64,000 nucleotides of DNA from Litsea cubeba. Taxonomy: Eukaryota; Streptophyta; Magnoliopsida; Laurales; Lauraceae. Positions 54,902 through 64,000 of the stretch are shown piece after piece. The stretch is taken from the NCBI GenBank assembly GCA_012931725.1, contig CM022949.1, forward strand, positions 68,398,011 to 68,462,010, in the 5' to 3' direction. The number at the start of each line of letters is the position of its first letter. Within the stretch, counting starts at the first letter, position 1. The notes beneath the pieces were generated by a model that did no database searches, had not been told where the DNA came from, and worked only from the letters and a program-made list of their open reading frames with translations. The position numbers and the translations under genes were made by a program.

Positions 54902-56119
54902 TGTTAGATCTCGTGATCACTGAGAGGGGGGGGTGAATCAGTGATCTCTTTTAAACAGGTCCTTGCTAACAACAATTCAAATCAAACCACACAATTTGAC
55001 ACCAGATTTTACGTGGTTCACCAAAAGGCTACGTCCACGGTTCAATCCCGTCCGAACAACAATCCGGTACAGGTCTGAATCTTATTTAGTCGCACCGACG
55101 ACAAAGAGCACCAACCCTTAAATTCAGATAGCACCAACTATCTAGGAAGCACCGACTCCCTTAGGTTTCAGATAGCACCAACTATCTAGGAAGCACCGAC
55201 TCCCTTAGGTTTCAGATAGCACCAACTATCTAGGAAGCTACAACTCCCTTTACAATTTGTCTGCACCCACAGACAGGATCACCAAACCCCAAAACACCAA
55301 GCACCAACTTGATGATTACAGCAAAGAAGATAAACTGATCTACAGCCCTTTCCCCTCTACAATTCTCTCTCTCTCAATCCCTTACAAATAGAAATCTAAA
55401 GCATAAAAGAGAGACTTATCTTATGAACGAAAATACCATCTTCATGAGGCTTCAAATTCGTCCACACTTGCTGTAGAAAGTTGCTCCACAACAGCAAGAC
55501 ACAAGCACCTTCTTCTCCAAGCACTCTTCTCTCCAAAACTCTCTCAAACTCTTCTTTCTTTGATGCTTGTTATTGAAAACGAGATTAGGAGTGTTTATAT
55601 AGGTTTTAGCAACCCTTAAGAGTCTTCAAAATAGGCTACAATTCGTTTAGAAAGAGTCCCAAACGAAATACAAAAAGTTCCTGAATTTTCGTGCAAGTCT
55701 TCTGTTTCTGCGCAACTCTGATCCCGTGCTCGGTCGACATCATACTGTGCTCGGTCGACATCATACACTGACTGGAAATCAGTCACTTATCGAGCTCGGT
55801 CGACATCCTGCGGTCCCGGTCGACCGAAGACACACTGTGTCACGAAAATAACTGAGAGGTGCCTTTTTCTGTTTTCTGCAGGTTTCTTCTTTCTCGGTCG
55901 ACCGCATGGGGTGCCCGGTCGACCGCGTGCTCTGCTTCAGGAATGCTGAATTCCTGAACTGTGTCAACTCTTATTTTTCTTTTTAAGCTCTATCACTTCC
56001 ACTCTTTCAACACATGATTGAGACATAGTGTTGACAATAATTCCAATACAATTTGATGCTTGAGACACCAAACACACCAATGCTTCAAGATTCAACTCAA
56101 TGCATCTCAAATTCCAACA
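54902..56119 (-). repeat. 3' LTR of Copia C
   Basis: 1218 bp copy of the 5' LTR, with the same six GGTCGAC motifs (55732-55924) and the 44-bp tandem units (about 55126-55240). It differs by one substitution near 55450 and two extra bases near 55848 and 55868. Confidence 0.95.
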
Positions 56120-56520
56120 ATCTCCCCCTTTGGAATTGTTGGCAACACTTGGAACTTCAACACAGACACTTGGAACATGTTGACATCATAGAGCCTTTTT
56201 AGAACAATAAACTCCCCTTGGAACATGATCTTCTCATTCACTATCTTGATACCAATTTTCATTCCAATCTTCCATCTTCCTCATGCTATCATATTTCCAT
56301 CTTCTTAGCATAAGACTAACTTCAACATGCATATAGTCTTTCCTTGCATAATCTTCTCAGCATTACTTGATACCAATCTCCAGATAACCTTCTCAAGATG
56401 ACATGCATATCAACCTTTCCATGCATAATCTTCTCCCCCTTTGACAATAATTCCAAAGGGACCAATCTAGGAGCAAATAAGATATTCAACGAATTCATTG
56501 CTCCCCCTTTCTGGCACATC
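56120..56520 (-). promoter_or_regulatory. Polypurine tract and repeated tracts of Copia C
   Basis: AAAGGGGGAGAT on the minus strand adjoins the 3' LTR (about 56120-56131). Further copies lie at about 56430-56440 and 56502-56511. The intervening 0.3 kb is non-coding. Confidence 0.75.
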
Positions 56521-56522
56521 TC

Positions 56523-59042
56523 CTAAGGTGTAGGAGAGTGAGTAACTCCTAATTTCTTTCGGAGATACTCGAAGACTTCCTTTGGTAAAGGTTTTGTGAA
56601 GATATCAGCCACTTGCTCAGTAGTAGGAACGTATTCCAACTTTACCTCACCATCTGCAACTTTATCCTTGAGAAAGTGATAGCGGATTGCAACATGCTTA
56701 GTCCTTGAATGCTGAACTGGATTCTTGGAGATATGAATTGCACTAGTGTTATCACAGAGGATCGGCGTAGGATCTGTTGTTGGAACTCCTAAATCAGAGA
56801 GCATTTGCCGCATCCATAACACTTGCGTACAACAAGTTGCCGCTGCAATATATTCTGCTTCCGCTGTCGAAAGTGAGACGGAGTCTTGCTTCTTGCTGTG
56901 CCAAGCTACCAATCTATCACCAAGATAGAATGCACCACCACTTGTACTCTTGCGATCATCTACGCAACCAGCCCAATCGGCGTCTGAGTATGCGACAAGA
57001 GTAAAGGATTTACCTTTAGGATACCATATTCCAAGCTCCATAGTACCTTTTAGATATCGAAATATCCTTTTCACTGCTGTAAGGTGCGTCTCAGTTGGTG
57101 ATGCTTGAAATCGAGCCACCATACATACTGCTTGTAGAAGATCTGGTCTTGTAGCAGTCAAGTAAAGCAAGCTTCCTATCATAGAACGATAGGTGGTGTG
57201 ATCAACGGACGAAGCCTTATCATCTTTGCTAAGTTTCGTGTTCGTTGTCATTGGCGTGCTCACGGGCTTGCTGTCTTCCATGTTAAAACGCTTCAGCATT
57301 TCCTTTATATATTTCATCTGAGATATAAAAATACCATTTTTCAGCTGCTGAACTTGTAATCCTAGGAAGAACTTTAGCTCTCCAAGCATAGACATCTCAA
57401 ATTCTTTCGTCATATCTTCAGCAAAAATCCTGCACATATTCTCATCATTGCCTCCAAATATTATGTCATCAACATAAACAATAACCACCAGCTGTTTGCT
57501 TGAATCAGATTTGACATACAGATTGCTATCAACTAGTCCTTTTCCAAAACCAATCTTGCGAAGATAAAGATCCAGCCTTGCATACCATGCCCTTGGCGCC
57601 TGTTTCAGTCCATATAGAGCCTTCTTCAGCTTGCAAACTAAGTCTGAATTTTTGCTAATTAGAAAGCCATCAGGTTGCTCAATGTAGACCTCTTCTTCAA
57701 GTAAACCATTCAAGAAAGCTGACTTAACATCCATCTGAAATACCTTGAAGGTTTTATAGGCAGCCAATGCAAGAAACATACGAATGGCTTCCAGACGAGC
57801 CACCGGTGCAAAGGTCTCTTCAAAATCTATGCCTTCAACTTGTGCATAGCCTTTACAAACCAACCTTGCCTTGTTTCGTATGACCTGACCATCTTCATTC
57901 AGCTTGTTCCGAAAGACCCATTTTGTACCAATCACATTCTTATCAGTAGGTCTAGGGACTAGTTCCCATGTGGAGTTTTTCTCAATCTGCTCCAACTCCT
58001 CATGCATAGCTTTTAACCAGCTTTCATCTAGACTAGCTTCAGCTACTGTCTTGGGCTCAATGGTGGACACAAGTGAGTAATTGCTAACTACACTTTGTCT
58101 AGTTTTTACACCGGCCTCAGGATCTCCAATGATTTGATCCTTAGGGTGTTGCTCTACCCAAGTACTTTTCTTTCTAGGAGAAGTATCCTCTGAATCATCT
58201 TTTGCCTTTTCAGAATCAGGTTCAGCCACTTCATCATCAATCTCACTCGAGTCCTCATAAACTGGACTGTCATTATGAGTTACCTTCTTTGACTCATGGT
58301 TTTCATCAATTCTAACATCAGCACTTTCAATAATTTTTCTGGTCCTTTTGTTAAGGCATCTGTAAGCTTTACTAGAGGATGAGTAACCCAGAAAAATACC
58401 TTCATCGGCTCTTTCTTCAAATTTGCCCGGATTTTGTTCGAGCCGCTTGATGTAACACTTGCTACCGAAGACTCTGAAGTGCTTGACTGTAGCTTTTCTT
58501 CCAAACCATAGCTCATAAGGTGTTTTATCTTCATGTGGCCTGATCAAGCAACGATTCTGAATATAAACAGCCGTATGAATCGCCTCTTTCCAATACTTAT
58601 CAGCCATCTTACTTTCAACCAGCATGGTGCGTGCCATTTCTTGCACAGTGCGGTTCTTGCGCTCAACAACTCCATTCTGCTGTGGAGTTCTAGGGGCTGA
58701 GTATTGTCTTTGGATGCCATGATGTTCACAATACTTAGTGAATTCATCAGATGTGAATTCGCCTCCACGATCAGACCTTAGTGTCTTGATCTGCTTCCCT
58801 AGCATGTTTTCAACCTGTGCTTTAAACACTTTGAACCGATCAAGTGCTTGATGTTTATGCTTAAGAAATAATACCCATGTCATGCGAGTAAAATCATCAA
58901 TGCAAAGCATAAAATACTTATCTCCATTGGTGCTTTGAGTCCGCATCGGTCCACAGAGATCAGTGTGTACCAGCTCAAGAGGTTTCTTCGTATGATGCTC
59001 CTTCGTCTTGAACATTACCCTCGTTGCTTTCCCTTTTGACAA
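56523..59042 (-). CDS. Copia C pol: integrase, reverse transcriptase, RNase H
   Basis: 839 codons, entered by a -1 shift from the gag frame; the nominal start is a TTG, not a real initiator. Integrase D-D-E (VHTDLCGPM, RSDRGGEF, NGVVERKNRT), reverse transcriptase (GTKWVFRNKLNEDG, QMDVKSAFLNG, catalytic VYVDDIIFGG), RNase H (AYSDADWAGC, STAEAEYIAAATCC, DNTSAIHISKN), ending ADIFTKPLPKEVFEYLRKKL. No internal stop. It works with gag-protease to copy and integrate the element, and is the only complete Sirevirus-like pol in the window, so a candidate helper for element A. Confidence 0.92.
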   Translation of the reverse strand: MSKGKATRVMFKTKEHHTKKPLELVHTDLCGPMRTQSTNGDKYFMLCIDDFTRMTWVLFLKHKHQALDRFKVFKAQVENMLGKQIKTLRSDRGGEFTSDEFTKYCEHHGIQRQYSAPRTPQQNGVVERKNRTVQEMARTMLVESKMADKYWKEAIHTAVYIQNRCLIRPHEDKTPYELWFGRKATVKHFRVFGSKCYIKRLEQNPGKFEERADEGIFLGYSSSSKAYRCLNKRTRKIIESADVRIDENHESKKVTHNDSPVYEDSSEIDDEVAEPDSEKAKDDSEDTSPRKKSTWVEQHPKDQIIGDPEAGVKTRQSVVSNYSLVSTIEPKTVAEASLDESWLKAMHEELEQIEKNSTWELVPRPTDKNVIGTKWVFRNKLNEDGQVIRNKARLVCKGYAQVEGIDFEETFAPVARLEAIRMFLALAAYKTFKVFQMDVKSAFLNGLLEEEVYIEQPDGFLISKNSDLVCKLKKALYGLKQAPRAWYARLDLYLRKIGFGKGLVDSNLYVKSDSSKQLVVIVYVDDIIFGGNDENMCRIFAEDMTKEFEMSMLGELKFFLGLQVQQLKNGIFISQMKYIKEMLKRFNMEDSKPVSTPMTTNTKLSKDDKASSVDHTTYRSMIGSLLYLTATRPDLLQAVCMVARFQASPTETHLTAVKRIFRYLKGTMELGIWYPKGKSFTLVAYSDADWAGCVDDRKSTSGGAFYLGDRLVAWHSKKQDSVSLSTAEAEYIAAATCCTQVLWMRQMLSDLGVPTTDPTPILCDNTSAIHISKNPVQHSRTKHVAIRYHFLKDKVADGEVKLEYVPTTEQVADIFTKPLPKEVFEYLRKKLGVTHSPTP

Positions 59043-61381
59043 GAGTCACAAATGGGGTTTGAAGGCTTTTCAACTGTAGCCATACCTCTAACAGCCTTTG
59101 AATTGCAAATCTTTGACATGTTGCCAAAGCTTAGATGCCCAAGGCGTTTGTGCCACAACCAACTCTCTTCTGACCGACTCAATAAGCATGTCTTTTCAGC
59201 TCCATTTGACAAGGTGTAAAGATTTCCAGCTGTCCTTGACCCAGTAGCCACTGTTTTGCCGTTGCTACACTTCTTGATAGCAAACCCATTCTTTGTAAAA
59301 ACAATTTCGTGGCCCTTATCACAGATCTGGCTCACACTCAACAGATTGTGTCTCAATCCAGACACATATAAGACCTCTTCAGATCTGATCTTGTTTGCCA
59401 TCAGCTGAACAACACCTTTTCCAACAATTTTGGCACCATCATTGTTACCAAACTTTACCGAACCACCTTCATAGTGCTGTAACTTGATGAATTTTTCTTT
59501 ATCACCAGTCATATGACTCGAACAGCCACTATCAAGGACCCATGGTGCTGTCTTCTTTTGTGCATTGAAAGCGGTTTGCACAATGAGAGATTTCTTGCCT
59601 TTTTCTGCACTTTTCTTTGCCCTCCAAGTTTTGACTAACTTGGGTTTCTTTTCAACCTGAATTGGTTTAGCAGTAGGCAGCCTACAATCCCTAGCCATGT
59701 GTCCAAAATTATGACACTTGTAGCACTCAATATTGTGGCTATTTAGGATTGAGAAAGGGTTCCTTCTCACAACTGGGCTGTTTCTCACATAGAATTTACA
59801 ATCTGCCCTTCTATGTCCATACCTATTGCAATGATAACAATAGCCATAAAATTTGTATCTTTTATATGGCTGGTTAGGCTTCATGTCCTTTCTCACTTGA
59901 ATGGGCTCTTTTCTAGGCAGTGTGGGCTTCACAGAATTGGAAGGTGTAGTAACTTGCTTTACAAACACCGTCTCTACAGAAGGTGTAACCTTAGAAGATT
60001 CTCCATTCTCAAATCCTATTCCAAATCTGAAGTGAGGGGGTCTTTGAACTTTCAAAATTTCATTCAGCTTCAATGTACCATTGATAGCTTGAAACTCCTT
60101 GAGCTTTTGTTTCATTTGCATATTTTCAGTCCTTGCTCCAAGGATTTCAGTCTCAAGTTTCATCACTTCCTCAGTTTTGGTACAGATTTGTATTTCTAGG
60201 ACATCTACCATTCTTTTATACTCTTCTAATTCAGTTTTCAAAGCAATAACTGAAATTTCAGATTCATGAAGAAGTTTCAGATTTTTCTTACTTGATCTTC
60301 GCTCCTTGCTAAGCTCCTCAAGTGCAGCAATGAGCTCTTCTTCAAGATTCACTTCAGCCTCCTCTTCGTTTTCCAGCTCTTGCTCATCGTCTTCTTCAAT
60401 AGTAACCATGAAGAGTGCTTCAGTCGCCTCGACTGATTCATCATCGTCCGAAGATTCAGACGTGCTGTCATTATGCTGACTGATGAAGCTCTTTGCTTTG
60501 CCCTTCTTTCTGAAATTCTTCTTCCATTTACTCTTATCAACATAAGAGTCATTATCATTGTCTTCTTTCAGCGGGCACTTCGCAGCAAAGTGGCCAACAC
60601 CGCCACAATTGAAGCATTTAAAGGGTAGCTTCCCTTTATACTTGCCATTGCTTCCTTTCTTCAGCCTTCTAATAAATTGAGCCTCAAGCTCATCATCATC
60701 AGAATCATGACCAGCAATCTCTTTTGCCTTTTTCTGAACTTTGAAGGCCGCTTCTCTATCCGATGAAGACGTCTTACCTATGCGCATCTCATAGGCAGTG
60801 AGAGAACCATGCAGCTCATCCATTGAAAACTCGTTCAGATCTTTGGCTTCTTCTATGGCTGAGACTTTAGAATCAAACCGGGGAAGGAGAGATCTTAGAA
60901 CCTTTTTGACGATGACTGGTTCTTTAATCTCCTCTCCTAGTCCACGAATGTCATTCGTGACTTCATTCACCCGTTGCATGTAAGAATCAACATTCTCGTT
61001 ATCCTCCATGCGAAGCGACTCAAATTGGGAGCGATGAGTTTGCAATTTCGCTTCTTTGATCTTCTCATCTCCTTCATGGATGCTTTTCAGCTTATCCCAG
61101 ATTTCCTTGGCTGTCTTGCATGCTATAACTTTGATCAGCTCGCTGTCAACAAGGCCGCTAAAGAGTGCATTCTGCGCCTTAGAGTCGTTGTCTGCTAACT
61201 TCTTCGTTGCAGCATCAGTGGGTACAATGGCAGAATTGTAACCGACTCTGACAGTCTCCCAGACATCATAGCCAAGAGATTTGATGAAGGCCTGCATTCT
61301 AATCTTCCAAAAGGAGTAATTAGAACCATCAAACAACGGTGCTTTCATATTCGCTGTGCTGGTTGCCATGTGATTTGACAA
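59015..61381 (-). CDS. Copia C gag, protease and pre-integrase
   Basis: 788 codons from ATG 61381. UBN2 capsid domain about residues 10-200 (FDGSNYSFWKIRMQAFIKSL, then FESLRMEDNENVDSYMQRV), zinc knuckle CFNCGGVGHFAAKC at about 256-269, and an acidic coiled coil at about 330-440. Two more knuckles follow near 515-530 (CYHCNRYGHRRADC) and 548-562 (CYKCHNFGHMARDC), then the protease active site WVLDSGCSSHMTG near 615-628 and GAG-pre-integrase WLWHKRLGHLSFGNM near 742. The last Cys pair of the integrase zinc site (CDSCQKGK) falls at the stop, where the frame moves by -1 into pol. Three knuckles in one gag is unusual outside the Sirevirus group. Confidence 0.92.
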   Translation of the reverse strand: MSNHMATSTANMKAPLFDGSNYSFWKIRMQAFIKSLGYDVWETVRVGYNSAIVPTDAATKKLADNDSKAQNALFSGLVDSELIKVIACKTAKEIWDKLKSIHEGDEKIKEAKLQTHRSQFESLRMEDNENVDSYMQRVNEVTNDIRGLGEEIKEPVIVKKVLRSLLPRFDSKVSAIEEAKDLNEFSMDELHGSLTAYEMRIGKTSSSDREAAFKVQKKAKEIAGHDSDDDELEAQFIRRLKKGSNGKYKGKLPFKCFNCGGVGHFAAKCPLKEDNDNDSYVDKSKWKKNFRKKGKAKSFISQHNDSTSESSDDDESVEATEALFMVTIEEDDEQELENEEEAEVNLEEELIAALEELSKERRSSKKNLKLLHESEISVIALKTELEEYKRMVDVLEIQICTKTEEVMKLETEILGARTENMQMKQKLKEFQAINGTLKLNEILKVQRPPHFRFGIGFENGESSKVTPSVETVFVKQVTTPSNSVKPTLPRKEPIQVRKDMKPNQPYKRYKFYGYCYHCNRYGHRRADCKFYVRNSPVVRRNPFSILNSHNIECYKCHNFGHMARDCRLPTAKPIQVEKKPKLVKTWRAKKSAEKGKKSLIVQTAFNAQKKTAPWVLDSGCSSHMTGDKEKFIKLQHYEGGSVKFGNNDGAKIVGKGVVQLMANKIRSEEVLYVSGLRHNLLSVSQICDKGHEIVFTKNGFAIKKCSNGKTVATGSRTAGNLYTLSNGAEKTCLLSRSEESWLWHKRLGHLSFGNMSKICNSKAVRGMATVEKPSNPICDSCQKGKQRG

Positions 61382-61423
61382 AGATCACCCTTAGCGTGTT
61401 AAGCTTATCAAGGGAAACCTTAC

Positions 61424-61435
61424 GCTCTGATACCA
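61424..61435 (-). promoter_or_regulatory. Primer-binding site of Copia C
   Basis: TGGTATCAGAGC on the minus strand, two bases from the 5' LTR; initiator-tRNA-Met primer site. Confidence 0.92.
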
Positions 61436-61437
61436 AT

Positions 61438-62653
61438 TGTTAGATCTCGTGATCACTGAGAGGGGGGGGTGAATCAGTGATCTCTTTTAAACAGGTCCTT
61501 GCTAACAACAATTCAAATCAAACCACACAATTTGACACCAGATTTTACGTGGTTCACCAAAAGGCTACGTCCACGGTTCAATCCCGTCCGAACAACAATC
61601 CGGTACAGGTCTGAATCTTATTTAGTCGCACCGACGACAAAGAGCACCAACCCTTAAATTCAGATAGCACCAACTATCTAGGAAGCACCGACTCCCTTAG
61701 GTTTCAGATAGCACCAACTATCTAGGAAGCACCGACTCCCTTAGGTTTCAGATAGCACCAACTATCTAGGAAGCTACAACTCCCTTTACAATTTGTCTGC
61801 ACCCACAGACAGGATCACCAAACCCCAAAACACCAAGCACCAACTTGATGATTACAGCAAAGAAGATAAACTGATCTACAGCCCTTTCCCCTCTACAATT
61901 CTCTCTCTCTCAATCCCTTACAAATAGAAATCTAAAGCATAAAAGAGAGACTTATCTTATGAACGAAAATACCATCTTCATGAGGCTTTAAATTCGTCCA
62001 CACTTGCTGTAGAAAGTTGCTCCACAACAGCAAGACACAAGCACCTTCTTCTCCAAGCACTCTTCTCTCCAAAACTCTCTCAAACTCTTCTTTCTTTGAT
62101 GCTTGTTATTGAAAACGAGATTAGGAGTGTTTATATAGGTTTTAGCAACCCTTAAGAGTCTTCAAAATAGGCTACAATTCGTTTAGAAAGAGTCCCAAAC
62201 GAAATACAAAAAGTTCCTGAATTTTCGTGCAAGTCTTCTGTTTCTGCGCAACTCTGATCCCGTGCTCGGTCGACATCATACTGTGCTCGGTCGACATCAT
62301 ACACTGACTGGAAATCAGTCACTTATCGAGCTCGGTCGACATCCTGCGGTCCCGGTCGACCGAAGACACACTGTGTCACGAAATAACTGAGAGGTGCCTT
62401 TTCTGTTTTCTGCAGGTTTCTTCTTTCTCGGTCGACCGCATGGGGTGCCCGGTCGACCGCGTGCTCTGCTTCAGGAATGCTGAATTCCTGAACTGTGTCA
62501 ACTCTTATTTTTCTTTTTAAGCTCTATCACTTCCACTCTTTCAACACATGATTGAGACATAGTGTTGACAATAATTCCAATACAATTTGATGCTTGAGAC
62601 ACCAAACACACCAATGCTTCAAGATTCAACTCAATGCATCTCAAATTCCAACA
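61438..62653 (-). repeat. 5' LTR of Copia C
   Basis: 1216 bp, TGTTAGATCTCGTG...AATTCCAACA. It contains six GGTCGAC motifs (about 62268-62459) and three tandem 44-bp units around CAGATAGCACCAACTATCT (about 61661-61775). TATATAAA on the minus strand is at 62130-62137. Confidence 0.95.
62130..62137 (-). promoter_or_regulatory. TATA box in the 5' LTR of Copia C
   Basis: TATATAAA on the minus strand; equivalent site at 55594-55601 in the 3' LTR. The GGTCGAC cluster lies about 130-330 bp upstream of it in sense orientation. Confidence 0.6.
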
Positions 62654-62927
62654 CAATGAGGGGTGCTGGTTCAACAGCATTTTCTTGTACAACCTCTTGG
62701 TCTTCTTCATCATCAGACCAGGATCCTTGTGGCTGTAGGGGGTTATACCAGATTACTGGCATAAGATGAGACTCAGGAACCCATTCTTCATCGGAGAGAT
62801 ATTCTCCTGTTTCAAGGGACTCCTCCCACTCATCTGTGTAGTTGGATTCGAATCCATCACCGGTGTCGCTGGACTCGTATCCATCAATGGAGAATCCAAC
62901 TACCAAATTGCAAGAGTATGATGCCTC
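62654..62927 (-). pseudogene. Gypsy II gag-protease linker, 5' part
   Basis: Acidic minus-strand sequence (GDGFESNYTDEWEESLETGE and similar) between gag and the Copia C insertion. It continues the linker found at 54901. A TAG separates it from the gag frame above (62928). Confidence 0.6.
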
Positions 62928-64000
62928 CTATGTGGCTTCTTTGAATTGAGGTGGCATGAAATCACTGAGAGTGAATTTTCTTACCCCCTTTGAAGTCTCT
63001 GGAAGGGATGTTTTTGTTGCCTCCAGTGTAGCGGTAAAGGAAGCCTCTGCCTTTTCTTTGACTTCTTGTTTTGGCTGGGTCTTCTCTTGCCATTTGAGCT
63101 TGAGGAGATGTTTCCTAGCCTGCCTTCGCTGAGCTGTAGGCTTTGTTTTCACGACCTCCCAATTTTCATCTTCCAGGAGATTGGGATGTACCCATATGGG
63201 TTGTCCGTCTGGTGTCGGGTAAGGAACCAGTTCCTCAGACGCTTGGATTGAGTTTATCACCTTGAAGGAAGTAGTGATCTTCTTCTTCGGTGATTTTGAT
63301 GTTTGTCCACATGTCACCATGTTGACGGAGGCAGACCCATAGTTTTTGTCAAAGGTGATGACTCCGTTTTTCCACATCTCGTTTATTTTCTCCCTCACAA
63401 TGAAGCATTGATTGAGAGGATGCGAGATCATCTGGTGGTATGGACAGTACCGAGGATCGTTGGTTTTGCCAACATCACCCGGTCTTTTTGGTTCAGGCAA
63501 GGTGAGCTTGCCGTTTGCCACAAGAGCCCCGAAGATTTCATCAACATCTTCATCAAACGGGTATTTCTTCTCTACTCATTCTTTGAAGGCATCTGAGAGT
63601 TCAGGTCTCTTACCAGTAGCTTTGTTTTCAGCTTTCTTTGGTGGCTGAGGAGCTGACTTGGTCTGCACATTGAGGACCTCTTTTTTCTTTGGTTTTGAGG
63701 TTGCAATGGCGGTTGGCTCTTTTCTTGATGATTTCTGACTGTTGAGGTCTTTAATCACCGTTTCAGCTTCCATGGAAGCTTCAAGGAGTTCTCCCAGGTT
63801 TTTTGATTTGTTGCCGATGATCATGGAGCGGATTCTAGCTCTCATGTTGTTTCGGCAGATGTCGACTAGCGACGCTTGTGGCAATACATCAGAGCATTTG
63901 TATGCCATTGCTTTCCACTTATGAATGAAGTCATATGTTGACTCGTTCTCCCCCTGTTTTAGGCTGCACAGCTGAGCCATAATAGCGGGATGATCCTCAC
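62928..64000 (-). pseudogene. Gypsy II gag, C-terminal part (runs off the window)
   Basis: Two consecutive frames, 63980-63576 and 63521-62928, are in the same reading register with a TGA between them at about 63579. The first has the end of the retrotransposon-gag domain (LKQGENESTYDFIHKWKAMA, then NNMRARIRSMIIGNKSKNL). The second has the variant zinc-binding segment RYCPYHQMISHPLNQCFIV of Ogre/Tat gag and a Lys-rich tail ending FMPPQFKEAT. The N terminus lies beyond 64000. Confidence 0.8.

Larger units (their letters stand above)
54902..62653 (-). mobile_element. Copia C: complete, very recent Sirevirus-like Copia retrotransposon
   Basis: 7752 bp, minus strand: 5' LTR 61438-62653, PBS 61424-61435, gag-protease frame, pol frame, several polypurine tracts, 3' LTR 54902-56119. 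TSD is CAATG (54897-54901 and 62654-62658). LTRs differ by one substitution and two single-base indels seen by eye. Three CCHC knuckles and a long coiled coil in gag, repeated polypurine tracts and the GAGAGGGGGGGGTGAAT block at the LTR edge suggest the Sirevirus lineage, as for element A. All domains are present; the only lesion seen is a -1 frame offset. Confidence 0.95.
31145..64000 (-). mobile_element. Gypsy II: large Ogre/Tat-like element with an antisense gene (5' end outside the window)
   Basis: Minus-strand order from the right edge: gag, acidic linker, protease, G-patch-like segment, reverse transcriptase, RNase H, archaeal-type RNase H, integrase, then a plus-strand (antisense) gene and repeat-rich 3' region, polypurine tract and 3' LTR. 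It is split by Copia B in RNase H and by Copia C in the gag-protease linker. Without these two it still measures about 15.4 kb and is incomplete, which fits the very long Ogre/Tat elements. All pol frames have stops or shifts. The left border is set by the LTR end at 31145. The matching 5' LTR and TSD lie beyond the window. Confidence 0.82.

Noticed and set aside
1..64000. tRNA and rRNA genes
   Set aside because: No cloverleaf with conserved A and B boxes and no rRNA blocks noticed; the tRNA-like matches are retroelement primer-binding sites of 12-18 bases.

Overview
This is a flowering-plant nuclear segment. The evidence is a plastid-type PLS-DYW pentatricopeptide repeat (PPR) gene, Ty1/Copia elements primed by initiator-tRNA-Met, Ty3/Gypsy elements of the Tat type with two RNase H domains, a CACTA DNA transposon, an L1 LINE tail and intron-containing host-gene fragments. 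The species cannot be read from the sequence. The only intact host gene is the PPR gene (3722-5830, minus); the rest of the first 7.3 kb is AT-rich intergenic DNA.

From about 7.3 kb to the right edge the window is a stack of nested transposons whose order of arrival can be read from split genes and target-site duplications (TSDs). A Copia remnant (plus strand, about 9394-9906) carries a 1.65-kb solo LTR (7735-9388, TSD ATAAA). It was interrupted by a decayed Tat-type Gypsy element ('Gypsy I', plus, about 9907-31144). A CACTA transposon (15731-29947) split the integrase of Gypsy I. The CACTA holds exon fragments of at least three host genes (uracil-DNA glycosylase, NSF, AP180-type clathrin assembly protein). 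It was itself split by a young non-autonomous Sirevirus-like LTR element ('element A', 22015-29673, TSD TATAT).

The 3' end of Gypsy I is cut by a large Ogre/Tat-like element on the minus strand ('Gypsy II', 31145 to beyond 64000). Gypsy II carries a separate, intron-containing plant-mobile-domain gene in antisense orientation with its own TATA box. Its RNase H is split by Copia B (41452-51185, TSD TTGAT), and its gag-protease linker by Sirevirus-like Copia C (54902-62653, TSD CAATG). LTR pairs of A, B and C are nearly identical, so these are the most recent events. Gypsy I and II are full of stop codons.

The most unusual signal is inside element A, at about 24300-26290. Some twenty or more consecutive hairpins have different stem sequences (8-19 bp), but their loops nearly all carry the same short motif, about ATATAACTAT on the plus strand. 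No coding sequence explains it. The element has lost pol and the gag capsid region but keeps a coiled-coil plus CCHC protein, so a repeated RNA-structural signal used for mobilisation in trans is a testable reading.
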